Source: Brachypterus glaber (Eukaryota; Arthropoda; Insecta; Coleoptera; Kateretidae). Taken from it: a stretch of DNA of 64,000 nt. The position numbers were made by a program, and so were the translations under genes. Shown here piece after piece: positions 33,482 to 45,392 of the stretch (position 1 is its first letter; every line of letters starts with the position of its first letter). The stretch lies in assembly GCA_958510825.1 (NCBI GenBank), contig OY294050.1, positions 43,475,249 to 43,539,248 on the forward strand, given 5' to 3'. The notes under the pieces were generated by a model. That model was not told the DNA's origin, made no database searches, and saw only the letters and a program-made list of their open reading frames with translations.

Positions 33482-34205
33482 ACCCGTAAAGTTATAATTA
33501 TTTTTTCTTTAGATTTTTAAAAACCTCTCCGGACAGATATTTTGTTAGTTTCAATGTTCGTTTTTGTGGTCGTAGAAAAAATACTTCCAACTCTTGCTAT
33601 GTAACATACCTTTTTTTATTCTAGGGTGTTACAAACTAAGAGAATGTATTTTTTATGGGGAATTGTAGTTGAAAGATGGGATCAAGTGATAACGTAAGTG
33701 GCACTTACTAAGTGAACATAAAAACAACGTATTTTAGAATGTGAACAGGAAATTAAAAGAAACATCTATAGCTATCTCTATTGAGATTTAACGTAGTTTT
33801 AACGGGCGTTCGATGTCTACTTTTAGTCTAAATTTATACACTAAATATTCATACAGGGATAAAAAATTCTAACAAAAAATAGTATAACCTAATAAAAAAA
33901 TTAAATTGGAAATGTAATCTTCTTATGAGGTTAAAACAGTTTTTTATTTACAATCATATAAAACATAAAATATTACGAAAATAAAATCATTTAAATTAAT
34001 GTTTGGTTTCGTTGCTCTCAATGATTGTAATAGCGCGCCATCTATGAGGGAAAATCTAAAGCCAAAACAAGTTAGAGAAGGGATCATTTCTGTCTTGGAA
34101 AGAAAAAAAGTAACTTTTGTAAATAAGAATTATATACATTTCAACTTTTTATAATGAACAAAAAGGACATTTTACTGTATAATCGTGAATTAAAATACAT
34201 ACATA
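33482..34205. other. No recognised gene
   Basis: A/T-rich with no ORF of note and no repeat partner seen. Confidence 0.4.
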
Positions 34206-34936
34206 CAGCCTGTTCCAGAACTCGCGTACCGAAATTTAAGAAGTGATTCTACATCCAAAAATATGAAAAAAAGTTTCTAAAAGGTTGGTCCGGAAATGAG
34301 CCCTAAGGGAGCTACGGCCCTTCGAAGATGACGTATTGAATGGGGAACAAAAAAAAGCACCAATAAAATTTTAATGCTGCAGGGTGATTCTTCATTTAAA
34401 ACTGAGCAAAAAAGTATTATACACCAAAACACCTAAATTTAATATTAAAGGAGTAATAGCCTTTTAAAAAGTAACGTTTTTGGTGGCACAAAATGTTACT
34501 TCCTCTTAATTGCATTTTTTTTTGATAACGGTTGCTCCTACAGTGTTACACTATATGATATTTTATATGTATTTTTACTCTAGAAATCTATATTTTTTAC
34601 AACAAATCCAAAAAACATACACATAGAAAAGTTTGGGGCAAAAATGTTTTAAGCCTCATATATTTTGTCCGTCTGGGCACGCCTCTGGATAAATTAAAAA
34701 AATAAATTAACATAAACTTATTGCCCTTATTAATACTAGTATACATGCAAAAGCTCGCCGCTCTAGCTTAAATGGTACCCGAGTTATTAATTAAAAACCT
34801 TATTTTTATTACAATTTTAAAGGGCCCTAGATCCCTTAGGGCTCATTTCCGGACCAACCTTTATAGGAACTTTTTTTATATTTTTGGATCTAGAATCACC
34901 TCTTAAATTTTGGCATGCCAGTTATGGATCACCCTG
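34206..34936. mobile_element. TIR element with GGTTGGTCCGGAAATGAG subterminus, copy 1
   Basis: TA-flanked ends CAGCCTGTTCCAG / CACCCTG. The ~125-base arms share TCCGGAAATGAGCCCTAAGG and its complement. The interior includes TTTGTCCGTCTGGGCACGCC. A second copy lies at 51543-52227 and an end fragment at ~48290-48397. Confidence 0.8.
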
Positions 34937-35739
34937 TATAATATACCGTGATAAGTCTAATTGGGCACCTCGTCTGTTGGACTTTTTGTCGGTTAATATT
35001 ACAAATTGTTGTTTTGTCGATATTTAAGTAATTAATACAATTTATTTTTGATATTGCATAATAAATAAAATTTACTTTATGGGGTGGGGCAAATGGGAAA
35101 TAGCAACAAATTGGAAATTGGTATAAAGGGTGATCAATAAATGACATTCCAAAATTTAAGAGGTGATTCTAAATCCAAAACATGAAAAAAGTTCATATAA
35201 AGGTTGATATAGGGGTTTTTGAGGTCGTTAAAGCTACATCTGATAACTTATTTTTGACTACTAGCTTTAGAACATACCATTATTTATCATGTTTTCAGAC
35301 TGTGTAATCAATTTTCTTCACCTATAGCAATAATAATTTTTTCTCTCCTAGTAGGAGTTAATTTTGTAAACAATTGATTTCTGTCACTTTAGATGTTTCA
35401 GTTTTTTGTGCAATTTTTACTAATTAAACCCAAGAAAATAGCTTTTAATAACTTTTATTTATTAAATATAATTAATTATAATTATTACCAATTAATACAA
35501 TCAATAATTAGCTAAATATTGCGAAAAAAAAATAAAAAAACTAAATTTTTAAACCTGAGGTTTAAAAATTTTGTTTTTTTATTTTTTTTCAAAGTATTTA
35601 TTTGAGCAAATGTCATTGATCAAGGCTACTTGATTTTTATGAAAATTTCAAGAAATACCATTTCTGTTAATAATTTATTTTATATTTGAATAAAAATAAT
35701 TAAATATTGCTAGTAGTGAAAAACTAATATATAAACCAC

Positions 35740-35836
35740 GGTAGAGAAGACTATTATAGCCTCGCACTCTTAAATCCCTCACTGCTACGCAGCTCGGGAT
35801 TTAATACATTCGGCTATAAAAAATGTCTTCTCTACC
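35740..35836. repeat. 97-base hairpin MITE, copy 1
   Basis: GGTAGAGAAGAC and GTCTTCTCTACC form the outer stem, TTAAATCCC and GGGATTTAA the inner stem, around CTGCTACGCAG. The twin is at 38051-38147. Confidence 0.75.
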
Positions 35837-36157
35837 TTGGTAAATATTACTATTTTAACCACTCCTGCGGAGCTAAGGGGGTAATTATTTTTAAATGTTT
35901 TCAATATTTCATAAAAATTGATATGTGAAAAAACCTTTTTTATCCAATAAATACACATAATAAGACAATTACCAGCTTTATTTTAAATGGATACTCAATA
36001 ATAACCCCTGCGTGGCTTTTACTTTAGTGAGTGGATAATTATTTATTTTACCCACTCAACTGTCACTTGTCAAATTATTGTAAAAGTCATTAAAATTTTT
36101 AATAAAAATATGAATTTCTAAGCTATTTATTGGATAAAACCTTGTATGACACTCATG

Positions 36158-36246
36158 GGTAAACCGATATTGCCCTCTCGAAAATTAACCTGCTTGGCTG
36201 ACGCCTCGCAGGTTAATTTTCTCATGGGCAATATCTTACTTTACCC
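36158..36246. repeat. 89-base near-perfect three-segment hairpin
   Basis: Three paired segments: GGGTAAA/TTTACCC, GATATTGCCC/GGGCAATATC and AAAATTAACCTGC/GCAGGTTAATTTT, separated by small symmetric internal loops, with a 14-base apical loop TTGGCTGACGCCTC. Stem conservation is much better than in its surroundings. Confidence 0.8.
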
Positions 36247-37073
36247 TAGTACCACAAATAACTATTTTCTATTTTGCGACTCTTATAAGCTCATAATCAC
36301 ACGCATTTTGCGTGCTTCTGTAAAATATATCAAAATATCATTTGTTCTTAGAATTTTAAACATAGTGTAAACTGTAATGCCAACCCAAAACAAAAATCCC
36401 TAAATCAGTCATCAAATTAAATGTAAGTTTTTTAAATTTTAGAGCAAAATAGAAAAAATTGTATAAAGCACTCGCCGCAAGCGGCACGTTTTCTAAACTT
36501 GTACTCGTGCGCTAAAAACGTATGTTATGAAACTAGTACTTTAATATACTAATTATCTGTGCAGTGTATTTTGATGTGAAATCACCCCTTCAAAATCACC
36601 CTGTATAATGTATCAATAAAACTAAAAGTATATATTTAAATTAAAGCGCGTTAAAAGTAATCTTGGGCTTAGCATTTTAAGTCTTCGTATCTGAAAAAAT
36701 AAAGAGAATCAAAATAAAATTAACATTTATAGGTCCAAGTCTACCCTCAAATAAAATTAAGATAAAAAATACATGATAACAAGGGATAATATGTTTTCTC
36801 TCTAGGACAAACAAAAATTCTATTGTGATTCAAGATAAAACATTGATAAGACTCGAAAATAATTCTCCGTTTTAACTGGGGAGTTATAATTGAAAATGTA
36901 ACCCTTCGCAGGCCCTATAAAAATAGGGTGGGCAGTTTTAAACATTTTACGGGTGGAAACACCGATTTGAATCTTCCGAAATATGAAAAATTTATTTTAC
37001 ATTTTTGGATTTAGAATGTCATTAAAAGTCGAGAAAATGTGAAAAAAGTGGGTGTTAAAAGAATATGTGTCTG

Positions 37074-37329
37074 CCAACGAACTAATAATTCTTCTCTCTA
37101 GAATAGGCATTTCATTTGTAAAAACTGACAAAAACGTAGCCAATATTTACATTTGTCTGTCTTACTCGCACAGCTTTGTTCTAACAGAGACAACAATAAC
37201 AGTTACTGGTAATTGTTATTGTTCAGGCCTGAATATACCTACTATTTGTTTACAAACAAACCGAGATGTTGGCGATACTTTATATTAATGGTATGCGTAT
37301 TCTAGAGAGAAGAGTTGTTAGTTCGTTGG
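37074..37329 (-). mobile_element. 256-bp MITE with 6-bp target duplication, copy 2
   Basis: Inverted copy of 20017-20272, flanked by TGTCTG at 37068-37073 and 37330-37335. Same 256-base length and very few substitutions, so insertion was recent relative to other elements here. Confidence 0.88.
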
Positions 37330-38050
37330 TGTCTGCCTGTAAACCTTATGACTTTTTAACGAAATTTCCGATTTAAAATATTCTTTAACCAAACGATTCA
37401 GGACTTTTGTTATTTACATCACATCAAATATATGATATGGTTAACATTGGCGTAGGGCTAAGAAGGCACAACGGACATAAACTATATTTTTTAGCATATC
37501 GCTTATAATTTATAGTGAGAAAATTTTTTTTAAAAAGTTTAATAGATATAGGCATTTGCATTTATTTTGGTATTTTTTTTTAAATTTTCGATTAGATGTA
37601 AATTTTGACTTTTACTGAAATTTAAATTTTAATTTTTTTCTTAAAAACATTTCCATCTAATAATGGTGCGAAAAATCCGATAAAGCTAGAAAGAAAAAAA
37701 CCAAAGGAAATGGTTCAAAAGTATAGAAAAAGTGACGAATTCGTGAAAAACAAAAAGAAGAAAATTGCTGATTTAATTACAATTTAATCTAATCTGATAG
37801 ATTATATTCGTGTTCATGATAACAGCAGTTCAGCCATTTTGATATTTTAATCGGTTGCGCCATCTAGCGGAAATTAATGATTTATAATGCAGACCAGTAA
37901 TAGTTAGGTAACTGGTCTCTATTTTTCATTACAGGTCAGGTCCAGGTGTGAAAACAGTTGGACAAGAAATCACGTACTTCAAAAACTTTATTAATACATG
38001 TAATGTATGTATTACATACACAGTTGCGAATAATAGTAATTATATACCAA

Positions 38051-38147
38051 GGTAGAGAAGACATTTTTTATGACCGAGCGTATTAAATCCCGAGCTGCGT
38101 AGCAGCGAGGGATTTAAGCGTGCGAGGCTATAATAGTCTTCTCTACT
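38051..38147. repeat. 97-base hairpin MITE, copy 2
   Basis: Inverted twin of 35740-35836, same length, with the same CTGCGTAGCAG core. It lies in the right arm of the large inverted repeat. Confidence 0.75.
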
Positions 38148-39212
38148 GTGGTTTGTATATTATTTTTTTTACTACTAGCTCATTTATTCTTATTCTTTAA
38201 CATTTTGCTGGATCTTAGTTAACCGCGCAAAAACAAGTAGCCTTTGAAATCGCCATTTCTGAAAACAAATGAATAAATTGGTTTATTCACTGAAAGTTGA
38301 CAGTTCTAGTGGGTTGCATTTTGATATTTTTTTAAATATGTGAAAACATCGGTAAATATTTTATTAACTGAATAATATGTTATATTCTCTTATAATTAAT
38401 TCATTTCTAATATTTGCCATGCTCATTTTTTATCCAATAGCAAAATATTGTTGCATTTTGTCCATTAAAAATTATAAGCAATGACATATCTTTGCAGTTC
38501 AAGGAAAATTAAGTGGCAGATATCAATTATTATTCTGTTTACGTCACTGTCAAAGTCAGTCGTAATTTTTTAAAGAATTTAATTTTACAAAATTTAAGTA
38601 GTTTTTATATATTTTTTAAATAATGGATTATGGTTTATGGACATAAAGAATGTGCAAGAAAAGCTGGTATAAAACATTGAACGCTGAAATAAAAAAAGGA
38701 ATGGTTTGCGGAATATGAAGCACTCAAAATTTATTGTTAACACTCCGTGGTATGAAACACCTACAAGGTCCCTAAAGAGTATAAATAAATAAATAAATAA
38801 ATAAATTATAAAATTTACTTCTACTAGGAGAGAAAAAATTATTATTGCTATATGAGAAGAAAATTGATTTCAGTCTGAAAACATGATAAATAATGGTATG
38901 TTCTAAAGTTAGTAGTGGAAAAATTAGTTATTTGTTTTATTAGTGTACCGCCAAATGAAAAAAAAGTGTAAAGTGGCCCACCCTACTATAAAAGTAATGT
39001 AACATCTAACGTCATTAAAGGGAGTGGAATATATTAACTTTTAGAGTACATACGAAGTTGGACTATAAATTGATATTTTAAAATTACATAGGCAGATTGC
39101 CTAGCACTGTAATTGTGTAATTGTTATTCTCTTTAGAAAGGGGAGGCGAAATTTATGTTTTATTCTCCTTTTATGCGTTTCTTATTGATAATTAAAAAAT
39201 GGTGCTGACATT

Positions 39213-39300
39213 CAAAGAATAGCAAGTTACAAAACTGAAGTGTTTTACGCAGTAGGCTAAAGGTTTGTCAAACGAGGACAAAGTACAAGGTCAGACATGA
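39213..39300 (+). repeat. 88-bp direct repeat, left copy
   Basis: CAAAGAATAG...GGTCAGACATGA. The equal-length partner at 41828-41915 has about six differences. The two bracket 2.5 kb of TIR elements. Confidence 0.8.
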
Positions 39301-39458
39301 AGAGTGTTCGGCGTAAACTCAGTTATGACTCATCAACGTTGCAAATAAACAGAAACATAGGCTTACGGAATAATTTTGCCGAATTAAGAGGGAAATTTTT
39401 ATAAATCGAAACATTTGACGACTAATTTGTTACCCACAACAATATTAACTATACATAC

Positions 39459-39497
<39 letters not shown>
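39459..39497. repeat. (TA)n microsatellite
   Basis: About 18 TA dinucleotides adjoining the left end of the palindrome at 39498, consistent with a TA-targeting element. Confidence 0.9.
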
Positions 39498-39500
<3 letters not shown>

Positions 39501-40680
39501 GGTGTATTTGAAATAGCGTCGGAAATTTTAACAGATGATTCTACATCATAAAGTATGACAAAAAGTTCCCATAAACATATGTCTAAAAATGCGTCATAAG
39601 GGAGCTACGCCCCTTTGAAAGTGGCTAAAAAAAATCGGTTTTTATTTAATAACTCAGGAACCCTTTGAGATTTATCAACGAGGTTTTGCACGTCAACTAA
39701 TCCTACAAAGGCCCGTTTTTATGTGTTATTTTCATGTACTTATTTCAACCAGGGGTGTGCGAAACGGGGGGGGGGGGGCTTATCAGTTTTTTGTCCCAAA
39801 CTTTTTTCTGTGTAACTTTTTTGCAATTTTATTTTTGAAATATGATTCATCAAGTCAAAATACATAAAAAAGGTACTCTTGTTGTAATACTGTAGGATTA
39901 ACCGTTTTCGAGAAAAATTCATTTGAAGGTGAAATTAAACGGTTCGAGGACGAAAAATTAAATACTAAAATGTTGAAAACCAAAATTTTAATGATGCAGG
40001 GCGAATGTAGATTAAAAACTAAGAAAAAACCTCATATACAGGTACTTCCAAAAATCAATCCTAATGGAGCTATGGTCTCCTAAATATGCACCATTTTTAA
40101 AGGGCTATGGTAGCTTTAAAAGCGTTTTTTCGACCTACATGCATGGAAACTTTTTTTCTTAGTTTTTGATGTAGAATAATATTACATTATTAAAATTTTG
40201 GTTTTCGACATTTTAGTATTTAGTATTTTTTCTTCCTCGAACCGTGAAATTTCACCTTCAAATGAACTTTTCTCGAAAACGGTTAATCCTACAGTATTAC
40301 AACAAGAGTACCTTTTTTATGTATTTTGACCTGAGGAATCATATTTCAAAAATAAAATTGCAAAAAAGTTACACAGAAAAAAGTTTGGGACAAAAAACTG
40401 ATAAGGCCCCTCCGTTTCGCACACCCCTGGTTTAAATAAGTACGTGAAAATGATATACAAAGATGGGCCTTATTAGTATTAATTCACGTGCAAAACCTCG
40501 TTAACATATCTCAAAGGGTTCCTGAGTTATTAAATGAAAACCGATTTTTTTAGCCAATTTCAAAGGGGCGTAGCTTCCTTATGACGCATTTTTAGACATA
40601 TGTTTATAGGAACTTTTTGTCATATTTTATCATGTAAAATCACCAGTTAAAATTTCCTACTCTATTTCAAATACACCCTG
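39498..40680. mobile_element. 1.18-kb near-complete palindrome (TA-flanked foldback)
   Basis: Ends CACGGTGTATTTGAAATAG and CTATTTCAAATACACCCTG, flanked by TA. The arms run ~590 bases each with almost no spacer. As a check, both arms encode the same incidental ~60-aa ORF on opposite strands (39740-39922 and 40244-40435). Related in style to 34206-34936 (GGGAGCTACG patch). Confidence 0.85.
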
Positions 40681-40683
40681 TAT

Positions 40684-41821
40684 ATAGGTGTTTCTCAAAG
40701 AAAAAAACGACATTCGATTTTTATCTTTTAAGAATACGAAAGTTTTTAATTTTAATTTGTCGATAACTTTTTTCCCACCTTACTCGTTTAAATGGAATCA
40801 TTAAAAAAAATCAAGATAAAAAGAATTAAAAATTTAAATATTTAAAACCTCGCGTCAACACTACAGTCGACGCGGCGCCTATGCGAGTACTGGAAATTCG
40901 CCGACTACTGGACATGTAAATTGTAAATTTCAGAACGTCGTATCTCAAAAAAGACAACTTTACAGGAATGAGAAATAACTCTTTCTCGCATTATTCATAG
41001 GTTGAAAATGTACTTCTTTAATATAAACTTAATACATTTTTAATGATTAAGTTACTTTAAATCATTTTATTGTGTATAAAATAAATAAATACAAATAAAA
41101 ACCTAATTTATAGATATGAATTTGATGCTCAAAATTAATAATTTTTTTTAAGATACAAGCTTTGAAACATTATTATATTAATATTTTAACAAAATATAAT
41201 TAATTATTGTAATAATATTATTAATTATTGAAACATTTAAACTTCAAAAAGTTTTATAACATGCGTATAAGATGTCAAGAAGCGTCGCCAAATGCAAAAG
41301 GTGCGTTCCAAAATAGTCAGTTAACTAGAATTAAGAGATACAAGGTTTAAAAATTTATTAATTTATAATCATCTAAGATACGACGTTACTATTTTGCTTA
41401 TATTTTTGTTTAAAAAAAATAGCAGGTGAAACTTATTTTTTAGATGTAAATTGATAATATAAAGCGTTTAAGTCCAAAATCTCAAAATCGAAAAAATTGA
41501 GATACGACGTCCTGAAATTTATGAAATATGGAAAAAATCCAATTTTTTATTTTTTAACCCCTTTAAATGGATTAAAGTATAAAAAAATCAAAATATTTAA
41601 AAAACACATTTTTCTGTAATATGAAAGTTAAAAAACACCCTTGGATTTGATGAAAATCCACCCCCACAAAGAGGGTTAAACTACCCCCAATTACCAAAAA
41701 AAGTAGTGTAGACACATATATTGAAGGACTTTGGAGCCCAAACGGAAAATTTCCGAATAGGGGTTTGTAAGGCACTTGCTTATTTTGATACAGTTTGTCA
41801 CAATAATTATGAAACACCCTG
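40684..41821. mobile_element. TIR element abutting the palindrome
   Basis: AGGTGTTTCTC at the left and GAAACACCCTGTG at the right. The internal inverted pair ATTTCAGAACGTCGTATCTC (40927) and its complement (41501) supports one element. No protein. Confidence 0.6.
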
Positions 41822-41827
41822 TGCATA

Positions 41828-41915
41828 CAAAGAATAGAAAGTTACAAAACTGAAGCGTTTTACGCAGTAAGCTAAAAGTTTGTCAAACAAGGACAAAGTA
41901 CAAGGTCAGACATGA
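41828..41915 (+). repeat. 88-bp direct repeat, right copy
   Basis: Partner of 39213-39300. Confidence 0.8.
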
Positions 41916-42063
41916 CAAATAAGGAAAACACAATTTCATAATACGATGATATAGCCCAATATTTTTAGATTTTTTCATGGGAATAATTTACAAGGTAAAA
42001 CTTTTGACGCAGTTAAGTGTCCCCCGTGGTGTATATGAAGAAATTACATTCTTGCCCATTAAC

Positions 42064-42155
42064 TGTCCGCCATCTTGGATTATAGGGGATTATAGTGGTT
42101 AGTGCGGTTATCTCGCTAAATATGCATCTTACGATAAAAACGCATATTACCAATT
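42064..42155 (+). mobile_element. Half copy of the TGTCNGCCATCTTGGAT MITE
   Basis: Matches the left half of 43044-43154, including GTTATCTCGCTAAATATGC and TTACGATAAAAA. The right arm is lost. Confidence 0.6.
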
Positions 42156-42403
42156 TGGTTAAGAATAAAATTGCCAAAAATTTTTATTTGGATCATTTTT
42201 TTAATATATTAGTAACAATCGAGTTATAAATATTCAAAAATGGCCATGTTGGGGGTGAAATTGTTTTTTTCGATTTTTCAGCCGAATTATTCGAGGATAA
42301 ACTTGTAGCTCTTGAAATTCTCTATAAGTTTTTTGTATTAAGAAGTTTTATAAGTAAGTTTGGTAAGGTTACAGTAGGCGCTGAAAGTAGAGCTGCGCCC
42401 TCC

Positions 42404-42561
42404 TAAGGGAACGTTCAAGTATTACGTAATGCAAATTTTGATCATTTTGGACCCTCCCCTGTAACGCTGTTTTCCTATACCATTAACATGGGCGTAAAAC
42501 TCCAAAATGACCCCCACCCCCCTCCCCAGGACCGTTACGTAATACTAAAATGTTCCCTTAA
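42404..42561. mobile_element. 158-bp MITE (GGGAACGTTCAAGTATTACG)
   Basis: The left end TAAGGGAACGTTCAAGTATT mirrors the right end TACGTAATACTAAAATGTTCCC. The interior has GGACCCTCCCC / GACCCCCACCC patches. An inverted half copy at 52229-52325 is fused to another element. Confidence 0.75.
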
Positions 42562-42596
42562 CCGTACATAAATACCTATGAAAATTTATAATATGT

Positions 42597-42709
42597 AAAA
42601 GTTATTGGGGTTTTTGAGGTTGCTGAAAGTGTTCCAAATTTGAAGTTGATATCTTAACTTGTTCAAAAGTTAAGAAGGCGGGTGACTTTTGGACTTTTGG
42701 ACCACACTG
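42597..42709 (+). mobile_element. Junction of a family A fragment and a CAGTGCGGTCC MITE end
   Basis: TATTGGGGTTTTTGAGGTTG (family A) runs directly into the right terminus of the MITE type found at 24405-25121. Confidence 0.6.
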
Positions 42710-43043
42710 TATGTACGAATATGTAATAAAACGTGTTATTTGCAACGCTTGCTATTGTTTACTATCGTATAAATTAAACTAAAACAAATTTATAAAAAAA
42801 AAAAACGAAAAAAAAATCAGTTGAAGAAGAGTACTTATCCACGGTTTTATTTTTTCTGTAATTCATTAATGATTTTTTTCCAACAAATTGCACTTCATAT
42901 GTATCGATCTAGTTAAACACTACAGCTTACTAATGCATGCAAACACTGTATAATCAATATTTACGGAAATAAAAGGATTTTTGTGTTTATCCCGAAACAG
43001 CAATTATTGACTAGTACTGACCGATTCAATTTATGATGGGAAC

Positions 43044-43154
43044 TGTCTGCCATCTTGGATTAAAGGGGTGAGTGCAGTTATCTCGCTAAATATGCTTCTT
43101 ACGATAAAAATGCGAGATAACCGCACTCACCCCTAAAATTCAAGATAGCGGACA
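43044..43154. mobile_element. 111-bp hairpin MITE
   Basis: TGTCTGCCATCTTGGATT pairs with the right end reading TCAAGATAGCGGACA. GGGGTGAGTGC and TTATCTCGC extend the ~40-bp stem. Confidence 0.75.
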
Positions 43155-43972
43155 CCCCTTACGCAAATCACCCGGTGAAAAACTAACAGGAGTGTTCTGT
43201 TACTATCCACTACTACCCTTTAAAATATCAGCCCGTGTCCATTTATTGCAATTTAACATAGGAATTTCTTCTTATTTGACTGGACTACACGGCACTCGTG
43301 TCGTTTTATCCCAGAGACATTGTATCCCAGTTGTTTGGTTTAGTTAGGGTGCATATTAATTCTTTCAGATGTGTCTGGATGGTTTAGACAGATCACCTAA
43401 AAATTAATAGTTTTTGCGCAGAGGTATAAGCAGAAAAAGCTAGCTGCTAACAAAAGAATATTTCCCCTATACTGCCCTGCTAAGACAAGTTCTATCTGCA
43501 AATTAGATGTTTTGAGACATGGCCAGTTATATTTTTTTATTTGCACTTTTTGAAAACATGTTTAAATAAATATGACGTTGGGTTCTGCTTTATTTTAAAT
43601 CAAAAATACGTGATATCCTTTTAAAAAAAATACTTTTTTGTTAGAAAAATAAATTTTCATACTAAATGCATTTGTTCTATCTGAGAAAGTTAGTACAAAA
43701 TGATCTAAAATGTCCAATCAAATTACTAAGATCTGTAAAGTTACTTAGACAATTTCATTTAGAAAGCATTGAAAATTTTCCGCATAGGACAAACATCTTA
43801 GGCTAATTTTTAGGATTTGGCTTTTAGATAGGACTTTTCTTTTTAGTAGGCACATGGGGCTAGTGTAGAGTACTCAGTTAGGGTTGCCAACTCTGAATCA
43901 TGAAAATAAAGGTCTCAAAAAAAATAATACGAAACCACGTAGGTTTTTTTTCAATTTGTTTATATTAAATTA
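43155..43972. other. No recognised gene
   Basis: Mixed-composition sequence with short ORFs only. No repeat partner noticed. Confidence 0.4.
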
Positions 43973-45075
43973 CACTAGGCAACACGGTTTTTTGCCCTGA
44001 TTGGAGTCATGTGTTTTTTAACTAATTTTGGGTGGCTGAAACCGAATCTGGCCTCAGAATATTTCTATTACCTAAATTTTCTGAGAAAAATGAGATAAAA
44101 ATGTTAAAAAATCATTATTTTATCCCTTTTTTGTTCTAAAATCATGGGAGACAAATATTCCAAGGACAAATTTAGATTCGGCGACTCAATATTAGTTAAA
44201 AAATACCCAACATGGAAACTTTAAATTCATAGGTAGAATAAATAGGGACATTATTAAAAAAAATGGATAGTGTGACAAAACTAAGTAGGGGTGGAGGGTA
44301 AGGAGAAGGGTGCATAAGGGGACAAGCTTATCGTCACGTACTCATGCTAAAAATTGTCAAAAATCATTACTAGAGGGTCAAAAATGAACTAAAAAAATGT
44401 TACGTAATATGCTTCTTATGTAATAAAGTAACATTTTTATGATGTAGAACCATTAAAAAAACAAAAAAAAATACACAATATTTTGTTTTATAAATTATTT
44501 TTAAATTGGAATAATTGCCTTTACTAAAATTTAAAAAATAAGACGTGCTGGATTTTTTTAAGGTAAAATTTGGATTTTTTGGGCTCGGGAAAAAAGTTTA
44601 CACTGTGTACTTTAATTTTGTTTCTTTTTAATTTATTTACTTTTTACGAACAAACTAAGCAAAATAAAAAAATATTTGTATAAATATTTTTGTAGAAAAT
44701 TTTATAATCTACAAATTAAGTCCTATAAAATTTGTATACAGATTTGATAGTTTTGCCACAAAAGAGCAATTAATTAAACTGCACTTTCATTTTAAGCTTT
44801 TTATTTTTTTTTCGCGTACACTAAGTAGGTCCTTGGCATATATATTTTTGAGTTCCTCGTATTTTTTTAATATACCCTAAAATTTTCAAAATCCTTTTTT
44901 TTTTAATTTCAAGATCTTGAAAAAAAAACGTCATTATTCCCTGGACTTGTATCTCAAAAATTTTAGGTGCTGAAATTTTTCTAAGGTCAGATTCGGTTTC
45001 TACGCTCTCGAATTAGTAAGAAAAATTTACTTTCCTATCGGGGCAAAAATAAAAGTTGAGATTTGTTGCCTAGTG
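43973..45075. mobile_element. 1.1-kb TIR element (CACTAGGCAACA)
   Basis: CACTAGGCAACACGG at the left, TGTTGCCTAGTG at the right. The subterminal GAAACCGAATCTG is present in both arms. An inverted end fragment is at 31440-31710. No ORF. Confidence 0.7.
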
Positions 45076-45392
45076 TTATTAACATTGCAGAATATAAAAA
45101 TTACATGAAATGATAGCCTTTATCAATGCTAAGGAATGTGTAAAAATTCTTTACTGTGGTTTAAAGGTTTTCTTTAAAACTCAACAATTTTTTAAGCCCT
45201 AAAAAATGGACTCAGGCTTGTTTTAAGTTTCTCTTAATAGTTATCGATGCGTATGTGGTCTAATATATCATATCCGTTATTAACCTAATTTGACCGAAAA
45301 TTTGACATAACCCCCTTTTAAAACTCAACGATTATTTATAGTCTTGTTAATAAATTATTAGCCGTAAAGTCCGTTTAATGCACGAAGTAAAT

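Larger units (their letters stand above)
35256..38925. repeat. 3.7-kb large inverted repeat with internal hairpins
   Basis: Sequence at 35256-35370 recurs inverted at 38814-38925 (shared ACATACCATTATTTATCATG and TCTCTCCTAGTAGGAG). 35735-35860 recurs inverted at 38040-38160. The two pairs are symmetric about ~37.0 kb. The spacer holds the 256-bp MITE copy 2, inserted off-centre. Confidence 0.7.

Noticed and set aside
39740..40435. Two related ~60-aa ORFs as a conserved protein
   Set aside because: Mirror images in the two arms of a palindrome; conservation is explained by the inverted repeat.
39213..41915. LTR retrotransposon with 88-bp LTRs
   Set aside because: No TG...CA ends, primer-binding site, polypurine tract or gag/pol; the interior is TIR elements.
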